Origin: Tissierellia bacterium
Lineage (GTDB): Bacteria; Bacillota; Clostridia; Tissierellales; Sedimentibacteraceae
Length of the DNA: 33,357 nucleotides
Direction: 5' to 3'
NCBI GenBank assembly: GCA_012518555.1
Contig: JAAYRW010000047.1
Span: forward strand, 1-33,357
Shown: positions 1-8,403 of the stretch, piece by piece
How the letters are laid out: each line of letters opens with the position of its first letter
How positions within the stretch are numbered: position 1 is the stretch's first letter
Program-made: the position numbers and the translations under genes
Notes under the pieces: model-generated
Seen by the model: only the letters and a program-made list of their open reading frames with translations
What the model was told of the DNA's origin: nothing
Databases searched by the model: none

Positions 1-1047
1 ATGAAACTAGTTCAGGAAAAGGACTATACAGTTGATGGAGCAATGACTGACCCTAAAGGAGATAGATCCCTTTCACCAAGTAAACAAGAAGATCCTGATC
101 TATATTTAAGAGTAGTAGAAAGAAGAGAGGATGGAGTAGTAGTAAGAGGAGCAAAAGCTCATCAGACAGGTATTACTAACTCACATGAAGTATTAGTAAT
201 GCCGACTATAGCACTAAGCCCTGAAGATAAAGACTATGCAATATCATTTGCTATTCCAGTTGATACTGAAGGTGTGTTTATGATAGTGGGAAGACAGTCT
301 TGTGATACGAGAAAATTGGAAGGCTCAGAAATAGACGTTGGAAACAGCGAATTTGGCGGAATGGAAGCATTAACAGTATTTGACAATGTATTTGTTCCTA
401 ACGACAGAATATTCTTAAACGGAGAAACAGAATTTGCAGGAATGCTTGTAGAAAGATTTGCAGGATATCACAGACAAAGTTATGGCGGATGTAAAGTTGG
501 AGTAGGCGATGTACTAATAGGGGCATCAGCATTAATAGCAGAATACAACGGAGTACAAAGAGCATCTCACGTTAGAGATAAGTTGATTGAAATGGTGCAC
601 TTAAACGAAACCCTGTATTCCAGTGGTATAGCATGTTCAGCTGAAGGAACTAAGACAGAATCAGGAAACTATTTAATAGATATGTTATTAGCAAATGTAT
701 GTAAGCAAAATGTAACCAGGTTCCCATATGAAATTGCAAGAATAGCAGAAGACTTAGCGGGAGGCTTAATGGTAACTGCTCCATCGGAAAAAGATTTAAA
801 GGATTCGAAACTTGGGCCATATATTGAAAAATACTTAGCAGGAGTTAAGGGAGTATCCGTAGAAAATAGACTTAGAGTATTAAGGTTAATCGAAAACCTA
901 ACACTAGGTACGGCAGCGGTAGGATATAGAACAGAATCAATGCACGGTGCAGGATCTCCACAAGCTCAAAGAATTATGATTGCTAGACAAGGAAATATAG
1001 AAGGAAAGAAAGAATTAGCGAAGAAAATAGCAAAAATTAACAATTAA
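1..1047 (+). CDS. abfD: 4-hydroxybutyryl-CoA dehydratase / vinylacetyl-CoA isomerase, 5'-truncated by window edge
   Basis: Radical-type dehydratase converting 4-hydroxybutyryl-CoA to crotonyl-CoA, using FAD and a [4Fe-4S] cluster; cytoplasmic, in GABA, 4-hydroxybutyrate and succinate fermentation. The visible 348 residues contain H157, Y161 and C164 (HRQSYGGC), which match the cluster ligands His292 and Cys299 and catalytic Tyr296 of the Clostridium aminobutyricum enzyme with a constant offset of 135. The C-terminal ESMHGAGSPQAQR block is also typical. About 135 N-terminal residues, with the other two ligands (Cys99 and Cys103 in the reference), must lie left of the window, so the ATG at base 1 is an internal codon. 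The 3' end is intact. PFOR follows after 43 bp, probably in the same transcript. Confidence 0.93.
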   Translation: MKLVQEKDYTVDGAMTDPKGDRSLSPSKQEDPDLYLRVVERREDGVVVRGAKAHQTGITNSHEVLVMPTIALSPEDKDYAISFAIPVDTEGVFMIVGRQSCDTRKLEGSEIDVGNSEFGGMEALTVFDNVFVPNDRIFLNGETEFAGMLVERFAGYHRQSYGGCKVGVGDVLIGASALIAEYNGVQRASHVRDKLIEMVHLNETLYSSGIACSAEGTKTESGNYLIDMLLANVCKQNVTRFPYEIARIAEDLAGGLMVTAPSEKDLKDSKLGPYIEKYLAGVKGVSVENRLRVLRLIENLTLGTAAVGYRTESMHGAGSPQAQRIMIARQGNIEGKKELAKKIAKINN

Positions 1048-1090
1048 CAACCAAAAGTAGTTCTAAACATAATATACGAGGAGAAGTAAA

Positions 1091-4000
1091 ATGATAAAAC
1101 GCAGAACTGAAACAATGGATGGAAATACAGCTGCAGCTTATGCTTCTTATGCATTTACAGACGTCGCGGCAATATATCCAATAACCCCTTCATCGCAAAT
1201 GGCAGGATTAGTTGATGAATGGTCAGCGAACGGAAAAAAGAACATTTTTGGAGAAACAGTATTAGTTAAAGAAATGCAGTCAGAAGGTGGTGCCGCAGGC
1301 ACCCTTCATGGAGCCTTGCAATCAGGTGCGTTGACAACTACTTATACAGCATCACAAGGACTTTTATTGAAAATTCCAAATATGTATAAAATTGCAGGTG
1401 AATTGTTACCGGCAGTATTTCATGTTAGTGCAAGATCCTTGGCATCAAACTCATTAAGTATATTTGGTGACCATCAAGATGTTATGTCAACAAGACAAAC
1501 GGGCTTTACATTATTAGCATCAAGTAGTGTTCAACAAGCTATGGATTTAGCTGCAGTTGCACATTTAAGCGCAATTAAATCAAGACTTCCTGTTCTTCAT
1601 TTCTTTGATGGATTTAGAACATCACATGAAATGCAGAAAATTGAAGTGTTAGAATATGATGAATTAGCAAAACTTGTAGATTATGATGCAATTAAAGCTT
1701 TTAGAGATAATGCCCTAAGTCCGAATAAACCTGTACTTAGAGGAACAACACAAAACCCGGACGTATTTTTCCAATTAAGAGAATCTATTAACAAATTCCA
1801 TGATGCAGTACCGGAAATAGTTCAATCATATATGGATGAAATTAATAAACTAACCGGTAGAAGCTACAAGCTTTTCAATTATTATGGAGACGAAAATGCT
1901 GAAAATATTATTATAGCTATGGGTTCAGGTTGCGAAACAATAAGTGAAGTAGTAGACTATTTAAATGAAAGAGGAGAAAAGGTAGGATTAATTGAAGTTC
2001 ATCTTTATAGGCCATTCTCTGCTGAATTTATGTTAAGTCAGATACCTAAAACGGTTAAGAAAATAGCAGTTCTTGACAGAACAAAAGAGCCTGGCTCCAA
2101 TGGCGAACCTTTATATCTTGATGTTAAAAATGCCTTTTACGGTGTTGAAAATGCCCCTGTTATAGTAGGAGGACGTTATGGATTAGCTTCTAAAGATTTC
2201 AAGCCGGACGATGTAGTAGCTGTATATGAAAACTTAAAGTTAGAAAATCCAAAAAATGATTTTACTGTAAGTATCGTTGACGACGTAACATATAAATCAT
2301 TACCTTTAAGCGATGTAAGTATAGACCCAACACCGGAAGGAACAATAGCATGTAAGTTTTGGGGATTTGGCTCTGATGGAACAGTTGGTGCGAACCAATC
2401 TGCAATAAAAGTAATAGGTGATAATACTAATTTTTATGCACAGGCATATTTTGAATATGATGCTAAGAAATCAGGAGGACTAACAATATCCCATTTAAGA
2501 TTTGGGAGAGAACCGATTAGAGAGCCTTATACAATTAACAGGGCTGACTTCATAGCTTGCCATAAGCAATCATATGTAAACAAATACAATCTTTTATCCG
2601 GAATAAAAAATGGCGGTAAATTTTTATTAAATTGTATTTGGGACGAAGAAGAATTAAATAAAGAGCTACCTGCTTCATTAAAAAGAGATATAGCAAATAA
2701 CAATATAGAATTTTACACTATTAATGCTGTGGAAATTGCTAGAGAAATAGGACTTGGCGAAAGAATTAATATGATAATGCAAGCTGCCTTCTTTAAACTT
2801 GCTGATATTATTCCTGTGGAAGAGGTTGCCAAATATTTGAAGGAAGAAGTTAAAAAGTCTTACGGTAATAAAGGGCAAAGTGTCGTTGATATGAACAATG
2901 CTGCAATTGATAAAGGTTTCGTAAGTATGAAAAAGATCAATGTACCGGAATCATGGAAAACAGCCACAGATGAAAAAGTTGAAGAGGATGTAAAAGCGCC
3001 TGAATTTTTAGAAAAAGTTGTATTCACAATGAATAGACAAGAAGGAGATAAACTACCTGTAAGTGCATTTAATGGTAGAGAAGATGGTACTTTTCCATTA
3101 GGAGGTACTGCTTGGGAAAAACGCGAGATAGCAATAGAAGTTCCACTTTGGGATTCATCAAAATGTATTCAGTGTAATCAATGTTCATTTGTGTGCCCTC
3201 ATGCAGTAATAAGACCGGTACTTCTTACTGAGGAAGAAGTAGAAGGTGCACCGGCCGGATTCGAATCTAAGCCTGCTACAGGAATTAAGGATATGCAGTA
3301 TCATTTAGCTGTATCGGCTCTTGACTGTACAGGATGCAGTAACTGTGTGGATGTGTGCCCAGCTAAGGAAAAAGCAATTAGTATGGAGCCATTGGCAATT
3401 AATAGGGAGCAATATATTAAAGATTGGGAATTTACAAAGAATATTGTATCTAAAGACCTACCTGTTAATCAGGCAAAAACAGTTAAAGGTAGTCAGTTTA
3501 GAAAACCATTATTAGAGTTCTCAGGGGCTTGTGCAGGATGTGGAGAAACACCATATGCGAAATTAGTTACTCAGATGTTTGGTGACAGAATGATGATTTC
3601 TAACGCAGCAGGATGCTCCACAGTATGGGGCGGCTCACCATCAGTATCATATACAACCAACGAAAAAGGACATGGACCATCCTGGGGATTCTCATTGTTT
3701 GAAGATAATGCAGAATATGGGTTTGGAATGTATTTGGGTGTTCATAAAATAAGAAATGCCACTAAATTAAAAGTTCTTGAGGCACTTAACAACGATATAA
3801 GTCTAAACTTAAAAGATGTTATGGAAGATTGGATTGATGGATTTGACGAATCAGATGGAACAAGAGATAGAGCAGAAAAGTTAGCAGCAGTTTTAGAGCA
3901 GGAAAAGGGCAATGATGATTTGTTGAATAAAATCTATGATAAGAAAGATTACTTCATGAAGAGATCTCACTGGATATTTGGTGGAGACGGATGGGCTTAC

Positions 4001-4609
4001 GATATTGGATATGGAGGATTAGATCATGTCCTTGCATCCGGTGAAAATATAAATGTCTTAGTTTTTGATACAGAAGTATATTCAAACACAGGAGGCCAGT
4101 CATCTAAAGCTACACCTACAGCCGCAATTGCAGAGTTTGCATCAAATGGTAAGAGAACCGGAAAGAAAGATTTAGGTTTAATGGCAATGAGCTACGGCTA
4201 TGTATATGTTGCACAGATTGCTATGGGAGCAGATAAGAATCAAACCTTAAAGGCAATAATGGAGGCTGAAAGTTATCCGGGTCCATCATTGATAATTGCA
4301 TATTCTCCATGTATCAATCATGGAATCAAAGGAGGATTGTCAAGGTCACAGCGACAGGCAAAAGATGCTGTTGAAGCAGGATATTGGACCTTGTACAGAT
4401 TTAATCCAGAATTAACAGACCAAGGCAAGAACCCATTCTCATTAGATTCTAAGGAACCAACAAAGGACTTTAAAGAATTCTTAATGAGTGAAGTTAGATA
4501 TGCTTCATTGTATGAGACATTCCCAGAGCAAGCAGATGAATTATTTGCAAAGGCTGAGGTGGATTCTAAACTTAGGTATGAGAAATATGTAAGAATGGCA
4601 ATGAAATAA
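1091..4609 (+). CDS. nifJ: Pyruvate:ferredoxin (flavodoxin) oxidoreductase, single-chain
   Basis: Decarboxylates pyruvate oxidatively to acetyl-CoA and CO2 and reduces ferredoxin; the central pyruvate enzyme of clostridia. At 1172 residues it is the usual full length of the fused homodimeric type. It opens with the YPITPSS pyruvate-binding domain. The 2[4Fe-4S] ferredoxin-like domain has ligands C692, C695, C698, C702 and C746, C749, C752, C756. The C-terminal TPP domain has C814/C817 of the proximal cluster, the GDGWAYDIGYGG stretch, and the late cysteine in YSPCINHG. GAGGAG stands just before the ATG. It follows abfD closely and ends at a strong hairpin. No defect is visible. Confidence 0.97.
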   Translation: MIKRRTETMDGNTAAAYASYAFTDVAAIYPITPSSQMAGLVDEWSANGKKNIFGETVLVKEMQSEGGAAGTLHGALQSGALTTTYTASQGLLLKIPNMYKIAGELLPAVFHVSARSLASNSLSIFGDHQDVMSTRQTGFTLLASSSVQQAMDLAAVAHLSAIKSRLPVLHFFDGFRTSHEMQKIEVLEYDELAKLVDYDAIKAFRDNALSPNKPVLRGTTQNPDVFFQLRESINKFHDAVPEIVQSYMDEINKLTGRSYKLFNYYGDENAENIIIAMGSGCETISEVVDYLNERGEKVGLIEVHLYRPFSAEFMLSQIPKTVKKIAVLDRTKEPGSNGEPLYLDVKNAFYGVENAPVIVGGRYGLASKDFKPDDVVAVYENLKLENPKNDFTVSIVDDVTYKSLPLSDVSIDPTPEGTIACKFWGFGSDGTVGANQSAIKVIGDNTNFYAQAYFEYDAKKSGGLTISHLRFGREPIREPYTINRADFIACHKQSYVNKYNLLSGIKNGGKFLLNCIWDEEELNKELPASLKRDIANNNIEFYTINAVEIAREIGLGERINMIMQAAFFKLADIIPVEEVAKYLKEEVKKSYGNKGQSVVDMNNAAIDKGFVSMKKINVPESWKTATDEKVEEDVKAPEFLEKVVFTMNRQEGDKLPVSAFNGREDGTFPLGGTAWEKREIAIEVPLWDSSKCIQCNQCSFVCPHAVIRPVLLTEEEVEGAPAGFESKPATGIKDMQYHLAVSALDCTGCSNCVDVCPAKEKAISMEPLAINREQYIKDWEFTKNIVSKDLPVNQAKTVKGSQFRKPLLEFSGACAGCGETPYAKLVTQMFGDRMMISNAAGCSTVWGGSPSVSYTTNEKGHGPSWGFSLFEDNAEYGFGMYLGVHKIRNATKLKVLEALNNDISLNLKDVMEDWIDGFDESDGTRDRAEKLAAVLEQEKGNDDLLNKIYDKKDYFMKRSHWIFGGDGWAYDIGYGGLDHVLASGENINVLVFDTEVYSNTGGQSSKATPTAAIAEFASNGKRTGKKDLGLMAMSYGYVYVAQIAMGADKNQTLKAIMEAESYPGPSLIIAYSPCINHGIKGGLSRSQRQAKDAVEAGYWTLYRFNPELTDQGKNPFSLDSKEPTKDFKEFLMSEVRYASLYETFPEQADELFAKAEVDSKLRYEKYVRMAMK

Positions 4610-4627
4610 TTGAATAAGCATAAAAAC

Positions 4628-4678
4628 TAATAGAACTATAAAAACTTGGATTACAATTAAGTTTTTATAGTTCTATTA
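4628..4678. terminator. Bidirectional terminator between convergent genes
   Basis: A perfect 20-bp inverted repeat (4628-4647 with 4659-4678) around an 11-base loop lies between the stops of PFOR (plus) and the GntR gene (minus). The stem is AT-rich, so it offers A or T tracts on either strand. Confidence 0.85.
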
Positions 4679-4704
4679 CATTTAAAAAAGAGGCTTGAAA
4701 ATAA

Positions 4705-5424
4705 TTAAAACATTTTTTTAATATGACTAAGGTGTTTTCTCATCACAGCCTTTGCCATTTTCGGGTCATTATCCCTTAAAGCATCTATTATTGATAAGTG
4801 ATCTTCGATGGACTCAACGTAAAGCCCTTTTTTAAATGCATTGTAGACAAAGTTTTCATAGCTGACTCTTACAGCATCTAATGCAATACATAATAGTTCA
4901 TTACCAGATATCAATGCTAATTGAGAGTGAAATTCGAAGTCTTGAATAGTAAGTTTAGCTATATCACCATGGTTGTCTTTCATCATATTTACTATATTCT
5001 CTAACTTTTCAACATCTTCTTTCGTAGCATTTTTTGCAGCACTGTATGTGATTCCAACTTCTATAATTTCACGAAACTCCATAACATCTTTAGGGTTTGA
5101 GTATTTTGCCACCAAGTCAAAGTTCATTAGGTTTTTTACTTCTGTTTCTGTATTAACATATGTACCATTTTTAGTTCTGCTAATTAAATTTAATGTTTCA
5201 AGAGATGCATATGCTTCTCTTAAAGTGCTTCTGCCGATATCAAGCTCCTTGCAGAGTTGGTTTTCATTTGGAAAAACATAACCTTCTGGAAGTTCTCCGC
5301 TCAAAATAGCATTTCTTAACCTAATGAATAAATCTTCAGATAATCTTCTTTTGCTAAGAGGATTAATGTCTTTCAGTATATTGTATAGATTATTGTTTTC
5401 ATTTAAGATAAGTTCGTTCTGCAT
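4705..5424 (-). CDS. GntR-family regulator, FadR subfamily (FCD domain)
   Basis: Ligand-responsive DNA-binding protein of 239 residues, probably controlling the divergent dehydratase-led operon. Residues about 25-90 form the GntR winged helix (PNENQLCKELDIGRSTLREA, then a short wing with NGTYVN). The rest is an all-helical FCD domain with its characteristic metal-binding pattern: acidic residue plus His in DFEFHSQLA, His in EDHLSI, and His in the terminal RKHL. The ribosome site before the ATG is weak (AGGAAAG). Two copies of ATGTC-N-GACAT lie between it and its divergent neighbour, one at that neighbour's predicted start of transcription. FCD effectors are usually small carboxylic acids, so the effector here may be a pathway intermediate; that is inference. 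Confidence 0.92.
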   Translation of the reverse strand: MQNELILNENNNLYNILKDINPLSKRRLSEDLFIRLRNAILSGELPEGYVFPNENQLCKELDIGRSTLREAYASLETLNLISRTKNGTYVNTETEVKNLMNFDLVAKYSNPKDVMEFREIIEVGITYSAAKNATKEDVEKLENIVNMMKDNHGDIAKLTIQDFEFHSQLALISGNELLCIALDAVRVSYENFVYNAFKKGLYVESIEDHLSIIDALRDNDPKMAKAVMRKHLSHIKKMF

Positions 5425-5524
5425 ACTTTCCTAACCTTTCAATTTATTAATCAGCCCATCCTAAATGTTATTAATTAAACACTAATTGAATAATTACAAT
5501 CAATCATATAATGGAAAAATTTTG

Positions 5525-5535
5525 ATGTCTGACAT
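5525..5535. promoter_or_regulatory. Upstream GntR operator candidate
   Basis: ATGTCTGACAT is palindromic apart from its central base and matches the site at 5705 except at that base. It lies 101 bp from the GntR start codon, where it could serve autoregulation or looping with the downstream site. Confidence 0.6.
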
Positions 5536-5567
5536 ATGTAAAATAAATCATTTTTATGGAAAAGTCA

Positions 5568-5611
5568 AGAAAAATTTACACCTAGATCGTTTCAGAAAAA
5601 TTTTCACCTAG
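5568..5611 (+). repeat. Imperfect 18-bp direct repeat upstream of the operon promoter
   Basis: Copies at 5568-5585 and 5594-5611 share AGAAAAATTT(A/T)CACCTAG, 17 of 18 identical, with starts 26 bp apart. They lie about 56-100 bp upstream of the predicted -35 box, where an activator site would be expected. They do not resemble the ATGTC-N-GACAT operator. Confidence 0.6.
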
Positions 5612-5666
5612 TATTCTTAAGTTAACTATCACTAAAGAAATATCAAAAGATATAGTATAATTGCTA

Positions 5667-5695
5667 TTGACTTTTTAATAAATTAGTTATATAAT
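5667..5695 (+). promoter_or_regulatory. Sigma-A promoter of the dehydratase/Mo-hydroxylase operon
   Basis: TTGACT at 5667-5672 and TATAAT at 5690-5695 are separated by exactly 17 bp. Transcription should start near 5702, which places the palindrome at 5705 at about +3 to +13. Confidence 0.85.
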
Positions 5696-5704
5696 TAACT
5701 CGCG

Positions 5705-5715
5705 ATGTCAGACAT
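5705..5715. promoter_or_regulatory. Promoter-proximal GntR operator candidate
   Basis: ATGTCAGACAT has arms ATGTC/GACAT around one base and sits just after the predicted transcription start, a classic position for repression. The divergent FCD-type GntR regulator is the natural binder, and many FadR-like proteins bind short palindromes of this kind. Its ATG is also a potential but poorly placed start codon for the dehydratase gene. Confidence 0.7.
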
Positions 5716-5743
5716 CACACATGAAATTTTGAGGAGGTGTAAA

Positions 5744-7420
5744 ATGAGTTATGGAGGTAAGGGAAACTGGCAAGGTATGGATAATAGCTTTGCGCGTTCC
5801 CTTTTTAAATCTATGGGGTATTCCGACGATGACCTATTAAACAGACCAATTATAGGTATTGCAAACTCATGGAATACTATAGTTCCTGGACATTTTAATT
5901 TAAATCAAATAAGTGAATTTGTAAAAAAAGGTATTTATAGGGGCGGAGGTACAGCAGTAGAATTTGGAGTTATAGGTGCTTGTGATGGAATAGCTAATGG
6001 TCATGAAGGTATGAAATACATACTGCCTTCAAGGGAAATCATTTGCAATTCAATTGAAATTGGAGCACGGGCTCATAAATTAGATGCACTTGTGATGATT
6101 GGTTCTTGTGACAAAATAATTCCTGGCATGTTAATGGCTGCTGCAAGATTAAACATACCTTCAATTATTGTAAATGGAGGTCCAATGATAGGTGGAGTTG
6201 TATTTGATGGCAGAAAATCAGATGCAACATCTGTTGACGAGGCCTTGGGAATGGTAAAAGCAGGTTCGTTAAGCGAAGAATCATTAAAGTTGTTGGAAGA
6301 CACAAGTTGCCCAAGCTGTGGTTCCTGTGCTTTCCTTGGAACTGCTAATACGATGGGTTGTCTGTCAGAAGCACTTGGAATGAGTCTTACAGGCAGTGCC
6401 TTAATTCCTGCAACTTATGCTGAAAGATTAAGGGTTTCCTTTGAAGCAGGACTTAAAATATATGAGCTGGTAGAAAAGGATATTAAACCTCGTGATATTT
6501 TAACAAAAGAAGCTATTCTAAATGGTATTAAGACAGTAATGGCAATAAGCGGCTCCACCAATGCTATTCTTCATCTTAGTGCCATTGTATATGAAGCTGA
6601 ATTAGACATTGATGTCTTAAAGGAATTCAAGGAATTAAACAAAATTACTCCCCAAATAGCAAAAGTAAACCCAGCAGCTAAATGGGACATGGAGGATTTT
6701 TATAGGGCTGGTGGAATTCCAAGAGTAATGGATAACTTAGGTGATTTACTAGGTAGATCAGTTATTACATGCACTGGTAAGACATTGGGAGAAAACTTAG
6801 CTGAATATAAATATCTTCATCCTGCTAATGATGATATTATTAAAACCGTTGACGAATCTTTTGAAGAAACAGGAGGGATTGCTGTCTTATACGGTAATTT
6901 AGCACCGAATTCTGCAGTTACAAAGCCTGGTGCATTTGATAAGTCCCTTTATCATTTCAGGGGTAAAGCAAAGGTTTTCAATAGTGAAGAAGAGGCAAAT
7001 GAAGCTATTTTAGCAGGAAGGATTGAGCATGGTGATGTAGTTGTTATAAGGTACGAAGGTCCAAAGGGTGGGCCAGGTATGAGAGAAATGTATAAGGCTA
7101 TGAAGTTCCTGTATGGAATGGGATTAAATAAAACAACGGCTCTAATTACTGATGGTAGATTTTCTGGTACAAACAATGGATGTTTTGTGGGACATATTTC
7201 ACCGGAAGCTGCAGAAGGAGGCCCCATTGCAGCTATTCAAGATGGCGACATTATAGATATTAATATTGAAAAGGGAACAATAAATGTTATGCTAAGCGAT
7301 GAAGAAATAAAAAACAGACTTGAGAATGTCGTTAAACCTACTAAAGAAGTACCTAGGGGTTATTTACAGGTATACTCGAAGTTAGCTTCATCAGCTGACA
7401 AAGGTGCAGTTATATTATAA
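5744..7420 (+). CDS. IlvD/EDD-family dehydratase, probably catabolic
   Basis: Iron-sulfur dehydratase of the dihydroxy-acid / sugar-acid family, which converts 2,3-dihydroxy acids to 2-keto acids. The ATG at 5744 is preferred because GAGGAGGT stands 5 bases upstream; an in-frame ATG at 5705 lies inside the operator. That gives 558 residues, a normal IlvD length. Likely cluster ligands are C80 (ACDGIANGHEGM), C122 (GSCDK) and the SCPSCGSC group (C189, C192, C195). FLGTANTM replaces the MFTANSM usual after that group in biosynthetic enzymes and recalls sugar-acid dehydratases. The VPGH motif near residue 49 replaces the TPCN cysteine of other family members. No ilvB, ilvC or leu genes are nearby. 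Substrate unknown; leads the operon. Confidence 0.88.
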   Translation: MSYGGKGNWQGMDNSFARSLFKSMGYSDDDLLNRPIIGIANSWNTIVPGHFNLNQISEFVKKGIYRGGGTAVEFGVIGACDGIANGHEGMKYILPSREIICNSIEIGARAHKLDALVMIGSCDKIIPGMLMAAARLNIPSIIVNGGPMIGGVVFDGRKSDATSVDEALGMVKAGSLSEESLKLLEDTSCPSCGSCAFLGTANTMGCLSEALGMSLTGSALIPATYAERLRVSFEAGLKIYELVEKDIKPRDILTKEAILNGIKTVMAISGSTNAILHLSAIVYEAELDIDVLKEFKELNKITPQIAKVNPAAKWDMEDFYRAGGIPRVMDNLGDLLGRSVITCTGKTLGENLAEYKYLHPANDDIIKTVDESFEETGGIAVLYGNLAPNSAVTKPGAFDKSLYHFRGKAKVFNSEEEANEAILAGRIEHGDVVVIRYEGPKGGPGMREMYKAMKFLYGMGLNKTTALITDGRFSGTNNGCFVGHISPEAAEGGPIAAIQDGDIIDINIEKGTINVMLSDEEIKNRLENVVKPTKEVPRGYLQVYSKLASSADKGAVIL

Positions 7421-7432
7421 TTGGGAGGAAAA

Positions 7433-8374
7433 ATGGATATTAAAACTAATATTAAAAAAATAGTAATTGCCGGAGCAGGAGTTATGGGAGCATCATTTGC
7501 TCAAATATTTGCTCAATATGGTTTTAATGTTTTATTGTATGATATATTCGAAGAATCAATAGCAAAAGGAAAAAAACTAATAAGCATGAATCAACAAAAC
7601 GCTATTGAAGAAGGCATGATTTCACATGATGAATCTCAAAAGCTTTTATCAAATATATCATTTACTATGGATATAGAATCTTTCAGAGATGCAGACTTTG
7701 TAATTGAAGCAATTGCGGAAAAAATAGAAATAAAACATGAGTTTTGGAAACAAGTATCTGAAATTGCACCAGAAGAGGCAATACTGACAACTAATACATC
7801 TGGACTTTCAATAAACAAGATAGCAGAAGCAGTACATAAACAAGAAAGATTTTGCGGTATGCATTGGGTTAATCCACCACATATTGTTCCCTTAGTAGAA
7901 ATAATCTCAGGAGATAAAACAACGGAAGAAACATTGGAAATCGTAAAAGAACTTGCTTTATATATAGAAAGAAACCCTGTAATGGTAAAAAAGGACATTG
8001 ACGGATTTATTTTAAATAGATTGCAATATGCACTATTAAGAGAAGCTTTCTATATTGTTGAAAATGGTGTTGCAAGTGTCGAGGATGTAGACGATGTTAT
8101 GAAATATGGTCTTGGAAGAAGATATGCATGTATAGGTCCTTTTGAAACGATTGATTTTGGAGGAATTGACATATTCTTTAATGTTGGAAGTTATATGTTT
8201 AGAGAACTCAGCAATTCTACAGAAGTATCCAAATTACTAAAAGATTTATATGAAGATGGGGCATATGGTGTAAAAACTGGAAAAGGTTTTTATGATTATA
8301 GTGGTGACAAGGCAAAGAAAGCTATAGAAAAAAGAGACAAAGATTTTATGAAGGTTGCCAAAAGCCTATCATAA
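7433..8374 (+). CDS. 3-hydroxyacyl-CoA dehydrogenase-family enzyme (possibly acting on a free 3-hydroxy acid)
   Basis: NAD-dependent oxidation of a 3-hydroxy acid or its CoA ester. The N-terminal Rossmann fold has GAGVMG at residues 14-19. The catalytic His is probably H144 in HWVNPPHIVPLVEI, and the C-terminal helical domain ends in KTGKGFYDYSG. The ATG at 7433 follows GGGAGGAA and gives 313 residues; a TTG four codons upstream overlaps that ribosome site. The HWVNPP-HIVPLVE wording is closer to carnitine or L-gulonate 3-dehydrogenase-like members than to the HFFNP of 3-hydroxybutyryl-CoA dehydrogenase. This suggests a non-CoA substrate and fits a BKACE in the same cluster. Starts 12 bp after the dehydratase stop. 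Confidence 0.85.
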   Translation: MDIKTNIKKIVIAGAGVMGASFAQIFAQYGFNVLLYDIFEESIAKGKKLISMNQQNAIEEGMISHDESQKLLSNISFTMDIESFRDADFVIEAIAEKIEIKHEFWKQVSEIAPEEAILTTNTSGLSINKIAEAVHKQERFCGMHWVNPPHIVPLVEIISGDKTTEETLEIVKELALYIERNPVMVKKDIDGFILNRLQYALLREAFYIVENGVASVEDVDDVMKYGLGRRYACIGPFETIDFGGIDIFFNVGSYMFRELSNSTEVSKLLKDLYEDGAYGVKTGKGFYDYSGDKAKKAIEKRDKDFMKVAKSLS

Positions 8375-8403
8375 TAAAAATAAGGGATAAATAAGGAGGA
8401 AAA

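Larger units (their letters stand above)
5425..5743. other. Divergent regulatory region
   Basis: This 319-base gene-free stretch separates the GntR regulator from the catabolic operon. It holds two palindromic operator candidates (5525-5535 and 5705-5715), a near-perfect 18-bp direct repeat (5568-5611) and a near-consensus sigma-A promoter pointing right. I could not assign a convincing promoter for the leftward GntR gene. Confidence 0.8.
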
